Below, one piece after another: positions 35,646-49,671 of a DNA stretch of 64,000 nucleotides. How positions within the stretch are numbered: position 1 is the stretch's first letter; the number at the start of each line of letters is the position of its first letter. The stretch covers positions 7,006,001 through 7,070,000 of the forward strand of contig OY783209.1 of NCBI GenBank assembly GCA_963678705.1, given 5' to 3'. A program made the translations under genes and the position numbers. Source of the DNA: Panorpa germanica. Taxonomy: Eukaryota; Arthropoda; Insecta; Mecoptera; Panorpidae. A model generated the notes under the pieces. The model made no database searches, was not told the DNA's origin, and saw nothing but the letters and a program-made list of their open reading frames with translations.

Positions 35646-38600
35646 TTAAACGTTTAATTTTTTAAGTTTGCAAAACTAACATTTTCTATATTTTTGAGTT
35701 GAAAGAAGAGTATATATAACCTTCTTAAAAACCAAGGAAACGTTGAATTTTTAAAAATTGTAAAACTAAAAATTAATTTATTTTTGTATTGTTGTACAAG
35801 ATTCTTTTTACCCTTTACTGATCTGTCATTGTGGTTGTATTAGACTTTCATCACTCGTTTCCGGCGATTCCTGAAAATTCTTCTACAAAGATGGGGGAGG
35901 GGGTCTTCTTAGGGAAATATTTATGAGGAATACAGGGTAGGGGTTTGGATGAACTTAACTAAATAAATAAAAGACAACGGTTAAATTTTTATGTCCATTA
36001 CCAAATGTTGGCAATAAACATTTATTAATTTTATATTCTCAAAATTGTATCTTTAGTAGGTGTAGGTAATAATTACATTTATTAAAAAAAAGCCATTGAA
36101 AGCTCGGTACAACGCCCTTAAACGCTGCACTTCACCACACGTCTTATAACTCTATGTTATTATTATAGATACATACATATTTATGATTTATTTATAATTA
36201 TTATATTAATATTATTTTTAATTATTATCTGTTATCCAAACGCTTCTCGTGATAATAATAATAATAATTTATAAAATTTTTATTTTTATTTTTATTCAAT
36301 AAGATAAAAACTTGATAACTTGAAATTTTTTTTTTTTTTAATTTTTAATTTTATTGTTAGATTTGTTTGTGTATTGGATACACTTCAACATATTTTTATT
36401 ATGAGAAAAGTTGCAAACATCTTTGTAATGAATGATTGAATTAATTAATAATATATTTGTTTACTTCCCACGTACATAAGCACTGATTTTTCTAATAAAA
36501 TCCGTAAAATATCTACGGAAAAATTAAGCTATATCAAACTAAAACTGAAATAGATTGAGTGAAATAGACGTGGCAGTGAACGCATTGGATTTATACAATC
36601 TGCAACATTTTAGATATTTTAATAACAAAGATATAGTTAAGATAAATGCGGACTTTAAGTCAATTATACTATAATATAATATATAAACAAATATACACAA
36701 AATGTATACACAAAACATATTTTACCTAAATTCATTTATTCAAATAACAACATATTACGCTAAAGCCCACTGCCACACAACTCAATCTAGTAGTCTTGTT
36801 CGATGGAACAAACTGGCTGCATCAAAAATGACAACGGTCTCAAAATGGCTACGATGCCGCCGATGCCGATTTTTGATGCAACCAAAATAAATAATGAATC
36901 TATATTTTAAATACAAATATAATAAAGTATAAAATATTGTTTCATATATGTTAAAAACTTTAGTAAAAATAAAAAAACAAATGAATAAATTCAAATATTT
37001 CTAAATAAAATTTATTACTTTAATAACACAAAAACGTTGATCAATATATTAATTAATGTATAATGATTAACTTTAAATTAAACCTATGTTGTTAAACTGC
37101 TTTCATTTATTAAATTTTTTTTTTTTTTCACAATTTTTTTTTTTTATAGATTACGTTACAAATAGTTCTAAATATTCTTGATTCGTTAGAAGTGGGAAGA
37201 TGATTATTTATTAATTATATAATTAATATGTGTGTAGGAAGGTAGGTAGTAGATATTTTTGTTATATTTTAAATATCTTTTTAACTTTTCATTTTTATAT
37301 TTTTAGTTTTTTTCATTTTATAAACTCATCAAACTATTCGAAGCTTTGTATCATTCCTATCACTGACTTTCCTCATTTTTTTTAAATAACTTCTGCAAAT
37401 AGGTACTCTAGTAATTCACAATATAATCAAGTTTTATGTCGTATGTATATTTGTTGTTTGCACAGGTAGGTTGTTGGAGACTATCTTTAAGTATGATACT
37501 TTAGTACATGTACCATATATTCATCTAGTATAGTTAAGTATGATTTATTTTTCATAGTATTGTAGTTATGCATTCTGCTTTTACTGGTTTTATATGCTAT
37601 CTCTTTATTTGTGATTATTTTATAAATGAGGAATACAATACATTCTCATAACATAACCTCAAAAATTATAATCTGGAATTACAAAAATATTTAAACCTTT
37701 AAAAAGAAAAATTAAACTATTTCTACTAAAACTATTAAGCTTTAATTAATTTTGACATTCACTAATAAGAAATTGGTTCACATTACTTAATCCAAGTTGT
37801 TACCACCTGAAGTTTGTCCCAAAAGCTCAGTATGGCACATTTGTTTGACCATTACGGCATTTAAAACAATTGAACAAGGTGGTTTACATGTAAAACTACA
37901 GAGCAAATAATGCGAACATCTGCTGATATTTGATGATTTTAAATTAAATGTAATGTCAAATTTATGTAAAACATAGTTTTAATATTTTTAAAGGTATATA
38001 AGTCATAATGTTTAGATACAAGTGAAGTAAGCTGTGTTTCATTGCCATGAACATAGCAACAAGACAGCAGCAATTTCTCTGCCAACTATGTGTTACATAT
38101 ATGCCTAATAAAATTGTATTATATATAGTTATATATTGTTTTGTTAAATAGGGATATAGTTTTCAAATATATTGTGTAATAATTGAGAAGAGCAAGGGAG
38201 TTCGAACGTAGTACATCAGTGGACAGAACCCTAAATAAACGAATCTGTCCACCACTGTAACTCTACGTTGCACTAGACAATTCTAAAATAAGTAAACATC
38301 GTCTTCTACAATTCCTATTAAATTCTTACAAGGCCTACTACAGATTCCTACACCAAAACATATTTTTCAACTAGATTTATAAAATTGTTACTCATATTTC
38401 TACAATTACTTATTATTACATTTTATTTATTATTAAAAAATTTGTACTTTGATAGGGGGGACGAGGGGAGGCTGGATTTGAGTTTTGCAGACGTAAATTT
38501 ATTTTATTATTTCACTTTTGTAATAGTGAATGTATTGATAAAGTTTTTTTTATGTTTCTATTTTCATTTGCTCAACAACAAAATAAAACTCCGATTTAAT

Positions 38601-41600
38601 ACCGATACGGCTTCTATATTTAACAGAATATATTTCGACTTTGTTTATTTTTGTTCTCCGTTTTGTTTTGCTGTTCGGGGTGAATTATCGACGTGTTTAT
38701 TTGCCAGCACCCCACAAACTTGAGTGATAAAAAATACAATAAAAAAAAACTTAAAAAACATATATATTTTACAATATACCTTTTAAGGGTTTTAAATAAA
38801 TATGTTTGTACCCCACAAAACGTGTGCAAATGTTGTAATCACAGCCCCCTCCCAAGAAAAACGAGAAAAGCAAACGGCGAAACAAACCCTACCAACCACA
38901 AAGCTTACCGACTTATACCGAGCCTTATATTATAGCATGTTTATAGAGTTGCGCCCCTCTGGTTCCTTAACTTAATATAAATATGCCAATAGTAAAAAAT
39001 GTTAAATTTGTACAAAATATCAAATCTACAATATATCATCCATTATACATTACGACTTTATATCTAAAAGTAGAAAATTTTCCAATCTTATAATAAAATA
39101 TAATTTGGTCGGAAATTAGAACCTCATTATTATCTCCGTATTCTTACAGCCTACTATATCTTAGCTTATTAGCTTACAAAACTACGCTTGTCATGTCAAA
39201 AGAGACCAGCGGCTTTATTACTTTTATACACTTATATAAACTTAGTTTATTATATTTTGGCGTACCGCTGGTTCCTTTCTTAATAATTAACTTTTATCTC
39301 AGATTCGCTCTGTGTAAGGCTTGTTTGTATTTTGATAGTTTAATCCAAAGGTCGTACAACGTAATTAGCGCGATCCGTCTTGCGAGAAATTCCATTACGG
39401 GAAATGTGAGAACTATTTAGTCAGGGAAGGTAATTATGCTCACCTCTTCTGTTTCATTCAAAGTTGAACGAAAAACAAGAAACGCGATCTTTGCGACAAA
39501 GTAATGATGTTTAGAAACAAGAAAACAAACTGAACCTTACGTACAATTTGAAGAGGATCAATGCAAGTCAGAGTACGACCAATGATCAAAAAAACTATTC
39601 AAAATGTTTACAGCACTTATGAAAAACACCAACTTATACCGCAATTTGTTTGTGCTAGATATTTCAAGATTTAGAGCAGCTTAAAATAAATATCACAAAC
39701 AAATCTGATCTATGAACTTAACAAGAATATATTTCTCACAGCTAGGAGCATTAGAAGTTTATAAAAAACATACTTTTATATAAAAATATCCATTCGCGTA
39801 AAAATATTATAAAAGCTCTTGTACAAAAAAACATTCAAATCGTATAAAATTCTTAAAAAAGAGTCTCACATATTTTTCATATTCTATGCCAATAGTATAA
39901 TTATTATCAATTTTTTTTTTTAATTTTCCATTATTTTTTTAAAATAAATCTTACAAGTTAAATTTTGATTCCTTAACGTTACATTTTTTACATTTACATT
40001 TGTGGTTGGTATTTGAAGGTTTTATTTCTATAACTAAATAAAGCCCAGCTTAATAATATACATATGATTATTTATTAATTATTGTAAGTGCCTTCAGCCC
40101 TAAACCTATGACCTCCTACAGCCTATAGAACTGATCACACACATAAGCCACACCCACACAAAACAGGGACAGTTACAAGAAAAAAGGGACATTTCAATAA
40201 GGATTGCGTATGATGATTCTTATAAAGTTATTTTTTATTTTTAAAAACAAAAAACTTACTACTATATATTATGTGTATATTATGCCACGCACTTTCAAAA
40301 TTCAATGATTGTAATAATTTTGTCAAATCTTTTTTTTAATGAAAAATATTCATAACACTCAGATTTATTAATAGATAGTGATAAGCTTTCTAAGTGAATG
40401 TGAGGCGATACGTGAGATCAGCTGATAACACAATTAAACTCCGGATTATCCGACCATCCGACGGTTTATTCACATTATCCGACCTCATCATCTAACCGTT
40501 CTCGATAGTCGGACGATCAGAAGTTTTTGGACATTCAAACATTTTCTGAATGTTATAAATATTAATAATAAAAAATAAAAATGAATAAAATGGACACCCA
40601 TATCATTACAATCATCTTGGTTTGTAAATTTGACTGATTACGCTGATGATTAACAATTAGTTAATTGTTTTAGTCACATATGGTTCACGAAATTTATTAA
40701 TATAAATATATTTTTAAATAGTAAAATAGCTGTTTATGAAATTGAATTAGTATCAAAGTCAAACCATTGAGAGTTATCAAACTGCCATCTGTGATCAACA
40801 AACTAAGTAACCAGTCACCTTACAGCTTCAAAATGATAAGATGATTAATATGATTACTACTAGAGTAATACATTTCTCAAATGTCAGCCGGATCTGTATA
40901 GAAAGTATAAATTTTAATTGTAGAGAAGTACAGGTAGAGTTTGAATATTACTCCATACACATTAGAACGACAATAGAACGTTAATATTTAAATATGAATG
41001 AATTATTATGTAAATACGATACGTTACAACGTGACGTGACGCGTGATGCGTTACGCGTGACGTTACATTACAGACACCAACTACGTTATAATAATGCCTT
41101 ACGACAGAGCTTACCCTGATGTCGCCATCGGTAGACAGCGGTCAGCGCCTTTTTATTTATTATATTTTATAGGACTCGTCCTCTGAAACTGGTGGCGACT
41201 TTTTTTTTTATTAATTTTTTATAATATTGTGCAATGACAGCCTTTTTAAACGTACGACCTAAACAACTAGAGTTACGACACATTTTTACTGGTTTTTAAT
41301 TTTTTTATCTTAATATAAAACGGATTAATTTTTTTAGTATCAAAAACACCTTCGGTAAAAAAACGATTCAGTTCATCTCATAAAATACCTTATCGACAAC
41401 TTATCTAAATGTAAATTTTCAGTTTTTTTAAATTTAATTTTTTTTTCTCTCATAAAAGGAACCTTTATTTTATAAATTTAGCCAATCAGTATACGTTTTA
41501 AACATTGCTTCTTTTTACTTATGGTTCAGATTGTTGTTTCAAACATTTCGCAGTGGATTTTACATCCTGACTAGGTTTGTTGGCACTACTGGCAGAATCG

Positions 41601-44002
41601 GGAATTAGAAAACATAACACAAAACAACTATCTAAAATTAAAACGTAATTAGAGATAGAAGTTTTTATTTTAAAAAGTAGAAACTACAGAAAACTGGTAG
41701 ACACTGAAAAACAAAAACAAAAAGAAATACTGTTGGGGTTCCAACGTTGTTTTTAAAAACACATCAGTTACACCCCCTCTTTGTCGCAGTTTTAAGGGTG
41801 GTCGTCCACAGTTTACGACTTCCCCACTCACCCCTAAATGGACGCAGATCGTACAATTACAATGGACAAATGACTACACACTTTTAATTTATCTTCACTC
41901 AAGTTTTGTAAAAGTAATGAAAATTTTGTAATTTAGGTACCTGTGTGGTTTTGAAACCGCACTTTATATCAACTGGTAGAATGGACATTAACGGTTGATG
42001 GCCACGGTCGGGGCGGGGGCAGTGGGGAGCTTTCAAAAGTTGTAAATTATATGAAGAGTGAATATTTTTGTTTTATTTAAAATAAAATAAATGTGAAGAA
42101 TTAAAACTGCACCGTGCATACAAATATATAAAATGAAACAATAGAAAGTTGCACGTATAATGAATTAATGTGATAAAAAGTTTATTTAGAAACTTCACAC
42201 ACATGTTAAAAATAAAACATAGTATATTCTCTAGTGTACATGACATAGTGAAAAACAAAGACAGTTTTAAAAATAATTAATCTTGTAGACACGTCTGTGA
42301 AAATATGAAATTAAATTCCATTTATATGAAAAGAAAGCATTAAAAATATTAATTTGAAAGTCGTCGAGAAAACTTATATTAAAAAATATGAAAAATAAAA
42401 AAAATAACTTTTCTAAAGCTCTCTGTTCTGTAATTATTATATTTAAAAAAAAAGTATCGCAAAAAGAGATTCATTTTTCTCTTATAAGAAATGTTAACGC
42501 CACGCCAGACAAATCAAATGTTGAATTAAAATATGCGTTTTGTATAGAAAAATATAAATAGTAAATAAAATGATTAAAAAAGACGTACAAACAAAAAAAC
42601 TCAGACGCTGTGGAAATGCAAACAAGAATAAACTGAAAGCAAATTCAACTGGTTTAAACGCTTTCAGTTCTTTAATTATTATTTTAAAGTCTTTTGAATT
42701 GGTTCAATTCACATACTGAAAAATTTAAAAGCATAAAATGAAACACATATTTAAAAAAAACACATGTGGTGCTGATTCTGCTCTCTTGTTCGTAAGAGAC
42801 TGAGGCCCATGGGAAGATAAGTTTTTTATTATGAACACAAGGAACAGTGAAACGAAAAGTTCTTTTTTAAATTTTTGAATACCACTTGTACAAATGATAC
42901 GTACTTTTAAATACTAAACCGTATATATTAAATGAAAGAAAATTCTAAAGTAGTTTTTACAAAAATTATTTTCAAAGTTTAATTTGAAATGTGCGTTTAA
43001 GAATTGTCTACCTTTTAACCTTATTAACGAAGAAAATAAAATAAATTACAAACAAAGTAATAAACTCACCGATCTGCAGCCTTAATTAATATATTCTTAA
43101 TGAAGCAACAATCTGAACCACCAAACTTTGCACCTACATCGTTAATCTAAGGCTTTATAAAACTATTCGTTATCAAATCTAATTATTGGGAGGCTTTTTT
43201 ATCTTAATTTTAATTTTTCTCGTAAAAAAAACTTAATAAAAATAAATTTTTCTCTTACAACAATACTTAAATATTTATCTTGCCAATTAGAATTTTATTT
43301 TATTGATTCAAGTTTTTATTTTTTCGTTAACTCTAATTAAATACATTGATTGTTTAATTCAGCATTAGAAAATGTTTCAAGTCTTTTTTTTAAATTTCTG
43401 ATACATGTAAAAAATCTGTCAGTCTGATCTATATAATAATTGACTTAGCGCTTTTATTTAATTAATAGCGTGATTTTATGACACTCAAACATGAAATAAT
43501 AACTAGTTTAGAATGTGTTTCTAGTTTTACTTTTATAGGACGTACCGAACTAAACAATTAACACATTTTTAATAATAATTTCTTTATAATTTACATATAA
43601 GACAGTCGAAGTACACGTTTTGCTTTTTAAGACTTGGTTTTCTTTTTTATTTGCGACGTATCGTAACTTTATCTTTTTATCTTTCAAATTTTGGTTTTTG
43701 GTCCACGAACCAGCCGTGATGGGCTGTCATTCTGAAGCCTGTTCTTTTTTTTAAATGTTTTATTTTCTGTTTGATTAATTCAGGCTGTTCCGAATTATTC
43801 GTAAACCACCATGCAGCAAGTGCTTCTAATTAATATTAATATCGTAATAAATATACCTATTTATTATAAATTCGTGTATATTTTTAAATTTTTAAATTTT
43901 ATTCTTAATTTTATTCTTCATTTTATTTCGTATAAAACAATTAGTGATTATCCAATATGGTTCCACAATATTTACAAATGGCTCACACGTTTTTGTTTAA
44001 TA
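35646..44002. other. Gene-free A+T-rich stretch
   Basis: Long T and A runs, no supported gene. Small inverted repeats occur at 38206-38268 (cagtggacag/ctgtccaccactg arms) and 36818-36890 (tgcatcaaaaat/atttttgatgca). Words such as ccggattatccgac near 40442-40470 recall pogo-type transposon ends. A CpG-rich quasi-palindromic patch lies at about 41028-41072. Confidence 0.4.
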
Positions 44003-44267
44003 TAGAAATACCCCTTTGGTTTGATCTTCTAAACATACATTAATTACTTACCGTAATACGTGCTGCAATCAACGATCTTCAATAATATGAACGTAAAAAG
44101 CGAGGTTATGAATTTCGTAAAAATACATTAACCTTTATTAGTAAATATGAAAATTGAGGTTATGGTATTTAAAGATAACCTCAAAAATAAAAGAATATAC
44201 TTCCGATTAACAAATAACAAAATATGGAGGCTAATTGTTTATTTTTCTCGAGTGGGGGGTATTTCTA
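44003..44267. mobile_element. Small MITE with TA target duplication
   Basis: The left end tagaaatacccc and the right end ggggtatttcta are perfect inverted repeats, each flanked by TA (44001-44002 and 44268-44269). Internal copies of gaggttatg and its complement ataacctc are also inverted. At 265 bp with no coding capacity it fits a mariner-type MITE. Confidence 0.5.
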
Positions 44268-44269
44268 TA

Positions 44270-47200
44270 AAACGTATATTTTATTTAAATACACAAAAAT
44301 AAACTTACATTTAAAATTTTGATAAAAAATATTGAATTTTGAGAAAATATATTTATATAGAGTACCTTTATAACTGATAGGCCGATTTACTTTTATTTTT
44401 TTGACTAAATGCATTTTCATCATGCAACATAAAAACAACTAAACGAGGAAGACTACCTTGAAGTTTTATTTTGCCAATTAGAATGATTTTAAAATATATT
44501 AGTTCTAAAGTCTTGACTCGAAACGGGTTTACGTAACTACATCTTATGTTTAAATTCTTAATGACTATAAAACCGTGATTATTTTCATTTAAGTATTAGG
44601 GTTACTTTTTAACTTTAATTCTACCTCTTATTACTAAGTGAGTAGCAAACATAGCTACGAGAGCTAAGCTTTTTATACTTTCTAAATGGAATAACGTTAA
44701 GATTATTTATTTAGTAAAATGCTTTGTTATTAATGTAACATTTACGCAAACCATTCATCCATCTATACGGCTCGAAAGTGTGGAACAAATAAACTAATAT
44801 TATAGTGTATGTGATATTATATATTTATATAAAAAACAAACGCATATATTTTGATTGTTAGGCGAAAGAAACAGAAAAACAGAAATCTTTATGTCGACTC
44901 GTTGACTTACAATGAAGCTTTAGTTTCCCCTAATGATAAAGTGGCGCTAGTTGCTACTAGTTTTACATTTTCTTACAAAAGGTCTAATATAATTTAATGT
45001 AGTTGTTAAATATATTTAATTAGTTATTATGCGTGTGTATTGTATTGTATGTCACTATTATTTATTACAGGAGCATTGTATTAGAGTCTTGATACGAGGG
45101 AAGGGGGGGGGGACACGGATACGGATACAGATACGGACTGCACTGAATGCTATGTATTGTATTGTATATAGGGAATAAGATAATTATACTTTTCTTAACA
45201 ATTATTTATAATGTATTTTTATTTTTATTTGTTTTATTATAAAATCTGCAAAAGTAACAAATTTGTTTTTGTACTTTTTAAGCATTTACTAAGTTCTACC
45301 ACATTCATTTATTTAATAATTATTAAAATTGTTTTAAATAAATGGAAATATATTTTATAATTAATTAGTAATTCAATAATAGGTATATATAATATGTATT
45401 TAGTGTTTTGCCACTTCCATTCGGTGATGCGAATTAAATATTTACTCATTGCTTTGTTAAATTAGTTCTATTTTATTTTATTTTTAAAAAAATCTGTATC
45501 AAAAATTTATCTATCTAACAATAATGAAACTCGGGTATTTTGTTTTGCTTTATTGTATGTGTATATATTACTGTATAAAATGATTTAACTGGTTTTCCAA
45601 ATGGTTTTTCATGAAAATTTCTCTGAATGTAAAATGGCAGTACGATCAGCCGAACCGGCAGAGGTAATTTCGGATTTGTAGCAAGAAGTTCATTGCACAG
45701 TAAAAGAAAAGTTGTCTAATTCGCACTCGAAAATAATACACAATAAGAAAAACAACAAAAAAACGCACAAACTTTGTACCGACGTTAAAAACAAAACGAT
45801 TGGTCAGTTAATTCAGTAGTAGACAACTTTAAACGTACGTAATAACTTCGTAACTAAAAAATAAACATGTTGATATAATAGTTACGATTAACGCCTATTT
45901 ATTTATTGATTTGTATTGTATAAAATGTAAATTTATTAACAGTGGAAGTGTGTTTTTTTTATTCTGAAAGGATTTGATAATGATAATTGATGCGCTGCTT
46001 GTCGGGATGGCCCTTCGATAGAGATCGTTAGGTCAACGCGACAGGCAGGAGTTTGTCGCGACACTTTTGAAGTTTTGAATGATTTTTAATAATAAATCTT
46101 TGTACATTCGTTTCCAGTATTGAAGGCGACGACAGTTTCGACATTTTAGACAAATTTGAGGTACCGGTTTGTACCCAGTATGATTTTATTTATTTTTATT
46201 GTTAGTAAATGGAGGAAATTCGTTTTTGTGCATTTGTTTTTTTTTTCTTCTTTGAAATTGTTTCTTTTATTTTTAAACATAAATTTATTTATGGAATACT
46301 ATAGATATAAATTTAAATTTCTTTCAAAAAAAATGGACGCGCGCTCTGAAACATTGACCGCATTCTCCCTCGATATTGTAATTTTATTTAATATTGTAGA
46401 TTTCTTTTATTGAAGCAATGTAATTTATTTATTAGACTATTATATATTTGTAATATCAACAGATTTGACACAATAGTTAGATCCCCCGCGTCACGCGACA
46501 TGCGCGCCTTCTGATGCAATGCGGTCAATGTTTGAACTGATATTGTCGCCATTCGTTTATGACTACTTCGCTCATTCTACAAAAGACATCTAACTTCACG
46601 TTCCAGCAAAGCCACGTCATCGGAAAACTAACAAATTCTTTTGTACATCATTACCATCAGATGATCTGAGTTAGAACTGCACCCTTAATTATTAAGGGAT
46701 GCATATAAAATATTCAAATAACAAAAATGATAGAATTTATAAATTTTTCGACGACATGGTTCTACTTTATCTAACATAGTTAATTTTTTTACATATAATA
46801 TAGTTTTTAGTAATTTAATATATGTAATATTTCAGCAATGCAACACTCGCGACGGCCGTTATACTCTTTCTAGCGCATAGGTACTGTGTATATGTGTTTT
46901 GTGTACTGTCTCAAGATGGCGGTCCCAGTGTCATGGCGTTTAGTTCTTAACCCGACTAACAGATGGCACTGGTACACTGGCATCTTCTCTAAATCTCCCT
47001 GAAATTGTATGATAATATAAACAGTGTTTTTATGTCTCTGTACACATCTATCCTACTCTGATAACGTGATTTGAATTCATTCGGACGCGCATTCATTCGA
47101 CAAACATTCACTCGCGATGAAGATGATGATGGGCAGTCCATATTGGGTTAGTATACCATTTTGGCAACATTTAATACATCTAATCCAACCGCTATTACCG

Positions 47201-48837
47201 CAAATATCAAATTTTAATAATCTTATAGAAATTTACTTTAATTTAATTTTTAAATTTAATTTTATTCACATGTAAGAAAAGTCCTTATTCTACAGTTTCT
47301 TATTGAAAACCGATATCGAGACATATACGTAAAACTTATTTTTGATAATCGTAAATATTTCTTAGTCCTATATTTTGTTTCATACATTTAGAAAAGCATT
47401 AACGTAGGTTTTCTTTGACTAATTCTAGAATATTATAATTTGGCAATTCTAAAATATAATAATCCAATATGCAACAATTTTTTTATTTCATTTTTTATAA
47501 TAAAGCATTTCATATCATTTTCTTATTTTTTTTTTTCTTTAATTTTCTTCAAACACTTTCCATAACTTAGCGAGTTTTTCACATATTCTTATCACACAAT
47601 TCTTTAAATTTCATTCCTTACTAAAAATCTTATATACACACTTAATCTAGAAACCTGAACATCCTAATTCAGACTACGACGCACAAACGTCTCGACGACG
47701 TCTTAAGATGGGATAGATTACAGATCAAAGATCAAAGATCGACGTCGTGCTCTCGGTCATCACACTAAAGTATAAAACTGGTTTAACCTTAGAATTATTA
47801 TTGGGGCACAGCAAATACTAGTGTTTTCTTAATGGTGTGTAAATCTAGAAAATTTGTGTACAATTATACACAATACGTTAATTTATATGCGACTTGAAAA
47901 ATCCTATCTAAAACACTAGGAAAAATGTATAGTATTAATATATTATATCATTATCATTATATCTAGTATAAATGTTATAGAAAATCCTATGAATCTAATT
48001 ATTTATTCTCTTATATTTTTTACACTTACTTAATGTCGTGTAGAGCTATATTTAACGCTCTAAGAATGCCGGAACTTTAAGCCCGACTGTTCTTTATCGA
48101 AAATCAATTTGATTTTTACCATAATTTAGTATATTTTAAAACGCTTAGTATGCACTATGTATATAAAGACTAAAATTACTTTTCTCCTGCTCGTACGAGC
48201 ATCTCCTTCTATCAATCAACATTCACACTGTTGCCACACTGTAGACACACGATTTAAGTTGTCTGTACGCCATTAGCGTTTCATTAGCGCCTCTCATTCC
48301 TGTTGTATTACTTGTTACACGTTATATACATACAATACATATGTATATATAAGGGAAGCATATGTTAGTGTTGCCACATGAAGTGAAATATTTCACAATC
48401 ACACTTTAAAACATATGCTATTTCAAAAATATAAAAACCAAAAAAATAATCATGAATTTTTAAAAAGCAAGTGATTTCATAACTCAATAATATAAAGAGA
48501 ATTAGATCCTAACCTAAAATAAAGCGACTATTGGGACGTCACTGCTCGTGGTCCCTTGATGAAGATTTGTGATAACAAAAATTAAAATAGAATAAACTTT
48601 TCAAATGTCTGGAAAATAAATGCCAGACTAATAACCATTGATAAAGTAAAACTATATTTATACAAAAAATCAAAAATTATAATAATTAAAAATAGAATAA
48701 AAAACTGCAATTAAAATGGTTAGCTTCAAAATGTAACCTCCGATTCAAAAACAACTCACGGAGATCTCCGAACGTGATCGAGAATTTAATTTCATTTAAT
48801 TTAATTTATCAGTAACCATTCCAATTACATTAATAAT
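44270..48837. other. Gene-free, probably includes the headcase 3' UTR
   Basis: The part next to 48838 lies immediately downstream of the headcase stop codons on the minus strand, so a 3' UTR of unknown length is expected here. I cannot place the polyadenylation site. It also contains a long G run followed by ggatac repeats near 45102-45135 and an inverted pair aaacattgaccgcatt/aatgcggtcaatgttt (about 46348 and 46518). Confidence 0.4.
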
Positions 48838-49497
48838 CTAACTTATTTGATTAAGGTAATTAATGAACTCGTTAGAAAAGAGTTGTAGACAGGAGTCAGA
48901 AGCGCAGGTGTCGCTGCCTGTTGCCCTAGGTCTCTGCTGGAATATGGGAGCGTTGTTTGGAGGATTGTTTAGAGATCTGTGCGTCTTGTACGAGGGTAGC
49001 GCAAGTGGTTGACTTGCCGTGAAGATATCGCTCAATGGTTTGTACTTAAGACGGGACGCGTTAGACGAGGACGTGTTAATGGATGAAGAAGCTGCAGAGC
49101 TCATCTTGCCGAGATCGTTGGATCCGCTGAAGAGCATGGATCCATTAACGGGTTTGTTGACAGGATTCAAGGATGTCAGGGAGGACAACGAGGACAGGGA
49201 TGACAACGAGGAAAGAGAAGACAACGAAGCAGTTGCAGAGGAGATGGGTTTGGAAATCACTGGTCCAGGTGAGGTAAGTTTTGAAGGTTGGATGATGGAC
49301 GAACTCGGGTAAAGAGGTTTTGAGGACTGACGGACGCTGGAGAGAGTGGAGGAGGGAACTCTGTCGTAGAGGCGGTTACTTTGTTGTGATGCTGTTGTTG
49401 AGGTTGTTGTGGGAGGTGGAATTTGGAGAGCGCTAAGTGAGAGACAACTTGTGACTGGGGCAGCTGGTCGTACCTGCGTGCCTAGGGTGGCATTGTG
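48838..49497 (-). CDS. hdc: headcase readthrough extension (219 codons)
   Basis: Continuing in the same frame after the TAA at 49500-49498, the sequence is open for 219 codons and ends at TAG 48840-48838. The first codons read HNATLGTQVRP. The middle is rich in Ser, Pro and Thr with a run of Ser-Leu/Ser-Ser-Leu repeats at about extension residues 89-106. The end reads SCLQLFSNEFINYLNQIS. Many codons end in C or G although the flanks are A+T-rich, as in the upstream exons. No domain is recognised; it looks mostly disordered. In Drosophila, hdc is known to produce a longer protein by reading through a UAA stop, and that product is needed in tracheal branching control. Translation here is inferred, not shown. 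Confidence 0.75.
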   Translation of the reverse strand, partial: HNATLGTQVRPAAPVTSCLSLSALQIPPPTTTSTTASQQSNRLYDRVPSSTLSSVRQSSKPLYPSSSIIQPSKLTSPGPVISKPISSATASLSSLSSLSSLSSLSSLTSLNPVNKPVNGSMLFSGSNDLGKMSSAASSSINTSSSNASRLKYKPLSDIFTASQPLALPSYKTHRSLNNPPNNAPIFQQRPRATGSDTCASDSCLQLFSNEFINYLNQIS

Positions 49498-49671
49498 TTA
49501 TGGCCACTGCTGGTAAAGCTGTATGGCCTGTTTGGTGTAACAGTAGGCCAACGACTTGACGAAGTGATTATCCTGGACGTGGCAGAATGGACAATTCACT
49601 GTATGGCTGTAATCGCTGAAGAAGTTCAGACGCTGATGCGGATGCAGCAATGGCTTGTAGCAATGGTTGCA
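49498..49671 (-). CDS. hdc: headcase, exon ending at the first stop codon
   Basis: Acceptor tttttcacag precedes the TGC codon at 49671-49669. The exon gives 57 codons before TAA (49500-49498), in phase with the upstream exon. It begins CNNCYKPLLHPHQRL and contains FFSDYSHTVNCPFCHVQ and NHFVKSLAYCY; two Cys-x2-Cys pairs are visible. These match the last part of the headcase domain, and vertebrate HECA is known to end shortly after the HFVK segment, so this TAA sits at the ancestral C-terminus. The base after TAA is C, a context associated with weaker termination. A short GTGGC/GCCAC stem could form around the stop. Confidence 0.9.
   Translation of the reverse strand, partial: CNHCYKPLLHPHQRLNFFSDYSHTVNCPFCHVQDNHFVKSLAYCYTKQAIQLYQQWP

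Noticed and set aside
36782..36890. Hairpin with tgcatcaaaaat arms as a microRNA precursor
   Set aside because: Pairing is limited to about 12 bp at the ends and the interior does not fold into a continuous stem.
49019..49312. 97-codon plus-strand open frame, acidic (Asp/Glu repeats)
   Set aside because: It is the antisense of the headcase readthrough extension; its Asp-Asn-Glu pattern is the complement of the Ser-Leu repeats.
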